This document shows positions 62,960 to 64,000 of a stretch of DNA of 64,000 nucleotides, in pieces (the stretch's first letter is position 1; the number at the start of each line of letters is the position of its first letter). Under the pieces are notes generated by a model. That model was not told the origin of the DNA. It searched no databases and saw nothing but the letters and a program-made list of their open reading frames with translations. Both the position numbers and the translations under genes were made by a program. This stretch comes from Trogon surrucura (lineage: Eukaryota; Chordata; Aves; Trogoniformes; Trogonidae). The stretch covers positions 8,292,001-8,356,000 of the forward strand of contig CM036632.1 of the NCBI GenBank assembly GCA_020746105.1. Direction: 5' to 3'.

Positions 62960-62992
62960 GAGTATGCAAGTCAAAACCACTTGCATTTTGTT

Positions 62993-62998
62993 ATTAAA
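62993..62998 (+). terminator. Candidate DNAH3 poly(A) signal ATTAAA
   Basis: ATTAAA 34 nt after the TGA, followed near 63030 by a T-rich tract that could act as the downstream element. It would give a very short 3' UTR. Confidence 0.55.
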
Positions 62999-63019
62999 AG
63001 ATGTATTTTACTCTACAAT

Positions 63020-63740
63020 GGCTGCAAATATTTTTTTTTTTGTATCAGGATATCCTGCTGACTTCAAAACAGCTACCAAATTCCTTTGGTTTTTAGCCAT
63101 TATCAGCCACTGAGCAAGAGTGAATGAATATATAACACTACAAACAGAAATTCTGATAAAGGTTGAACTTTGTCTTGCAGTAGATCAGAATGAACAGAAC
63201 TCACATCAAACTGTGCAACCCACATCGTTACAAATCTTGTGAAATCCTAATGTAACCACCTGTCTGCTATCACAGAGCTTGCCTTTTTTTTTTTTTTTTT
63301 TAAATTAAATTGGCCCCAAAGAGTTTTGCTGCTGATTTTAATGGGAATCTAATGCATAACTCTTGCAAATAAGACTCTGTGGATTTGCTTACTACTTCTA
63401 TGACCCTGGAGTATGTAGGGCAAGGAGAGAGGAGATGAGAATAGTCTGTTGTCGACATGTAAAACCAATCCTCAGCTAGAATGAACTGCCAGAGCTGGAT
63501 TATAAAACTATACTAAAACTTCTTGATGTGCCTCAGAATTTCCATTGAAAATTTGTACATAGCATGTGCATTGAGAGCCTGCCATTTCTCAGAGCAGTCC
63601 GCTCATCTCTTAATTTTTAAACTTTTCTATTTCAGTTATGATTTACCTACATATCCAAGGTACCTGATAAATGCAGCTGTTTCCTTTCTCCTATAGCCTC
63701 GTTTTATTTCCTCATCTTGCCCTCTTGCATGTTAAATCAC
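63020..63740. other. Downstream flank, no gene seen
   Basis: AT-rich sequence with a T run at about 63282-63301. No exon-like frame or recognised element. Confidence 0.5.
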
Positions 63741-63744
63741 CTGA

Positions 63745-63875
63745 AATTTTGTACTTGTTAAAGCCCTTTCATCAGAGAAGCTCAAAGTAGCTTGCAAACA
63801 TTAATTAAAAATAAAATAGACTGAACATCTTCAAAGAGCTGTGCAGTCATTAACTAATCCCCACAGCATGCTAAG
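63745..63875. repeat. Possible ancient amniote interspersed repeat
   Basis: AAAGCCCTTTCATC, AAGTAGCTTGCAAACATTAA and CATTAACTAATCCCCACAGC resemble the conserved core of old amniote SINE/LINE 3' ends (consensus-like ...CTTTACAAACATTAA...). Orientation and family are unassigned. Confidence 0.4.
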
Positions 63876-64000
63876 AAGGCACGAAAGAAGCATCATTCGA
63901 CTTGTGTACACGGCACAAGAGAAGAACAAAGATCAAGGCAAACATTTAAAAAACAACAACACTGCATAAACATCTGCTAATTTGGGATCTTGTAATTTTT

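Overview
The window is vertebrate nuclear DNA, most probably from a bird. The evidence is: spliced genes with GT/AG introns; a CpG-island promoter; several CR1 LINE fragments, one ending in the tandem ATTCTATG octamers typical of avian CR1; and an LTR-like block of avian ERV type. There is no operon structure, phage, plasmid or CRISPR array. I recognised proteins by reading translated exons against family knowledge; no database search was run.

Layout. (1) About 190-3050, minus strand: LDAF1 (TMEM159/promethin), the lipid-droplet assembly factor that works with seipin. Four coding exons give a 157-residue two-hairpin membrane protein. A further 108-nt open exon with good splice signals lies in its first coding intron. 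(2) About 3380-4100: a dense CpG island between LDAF1 and the next gene, with splice donors on both strands, so probably a bidirectional promoter. (3) 5885-62959, plus strand: DNAH3, an axonemal inner-arm dynein heavy chain. I traced 60 coding exons. Every junction is phase-compatible, and the joined frame is 12,144 nt (4,047 residues) without a frameshift or internal stop. The exons encode in order the N-terminal tail, linker, AAA1-AAA4 with their P-loops, the stalk with its microtubule-binding tip, AAA5-AAA6 and the C-terminal domain. (4) 62960-64000: a short 3' UTR, then non-coding sequence with an ancient repeat-like stretch.

The LDAF1-DNAH3 head-to-head order agrees with my recollection of the mammalian locus, and supports DNAH3 rather than DNAH7 or DNAH12.

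The DNAH3 introns hold most of the mobile DNA: a 5'-truncated CR1 at 50277-51710 whose reverse-transcriptase frame is broken by one stop codon, five shorter CR1 3' ends in either orientation, an LTR-like block at about 37459-38082, and a few MIR-like remnants. The other introns looked like unique sequence.

The two genes share a promoter region but not a pathway: LDAF1 acts at the ER and lipid droplets, DNAH3 in cilia and flagella. I found no previously undescribed system. The best leads are the extra LDAF1 exon, the overlapping divergent promoter, the very large DNAH3 stalk exon, and the uncertain N-terminal exon structure of DNAH3.
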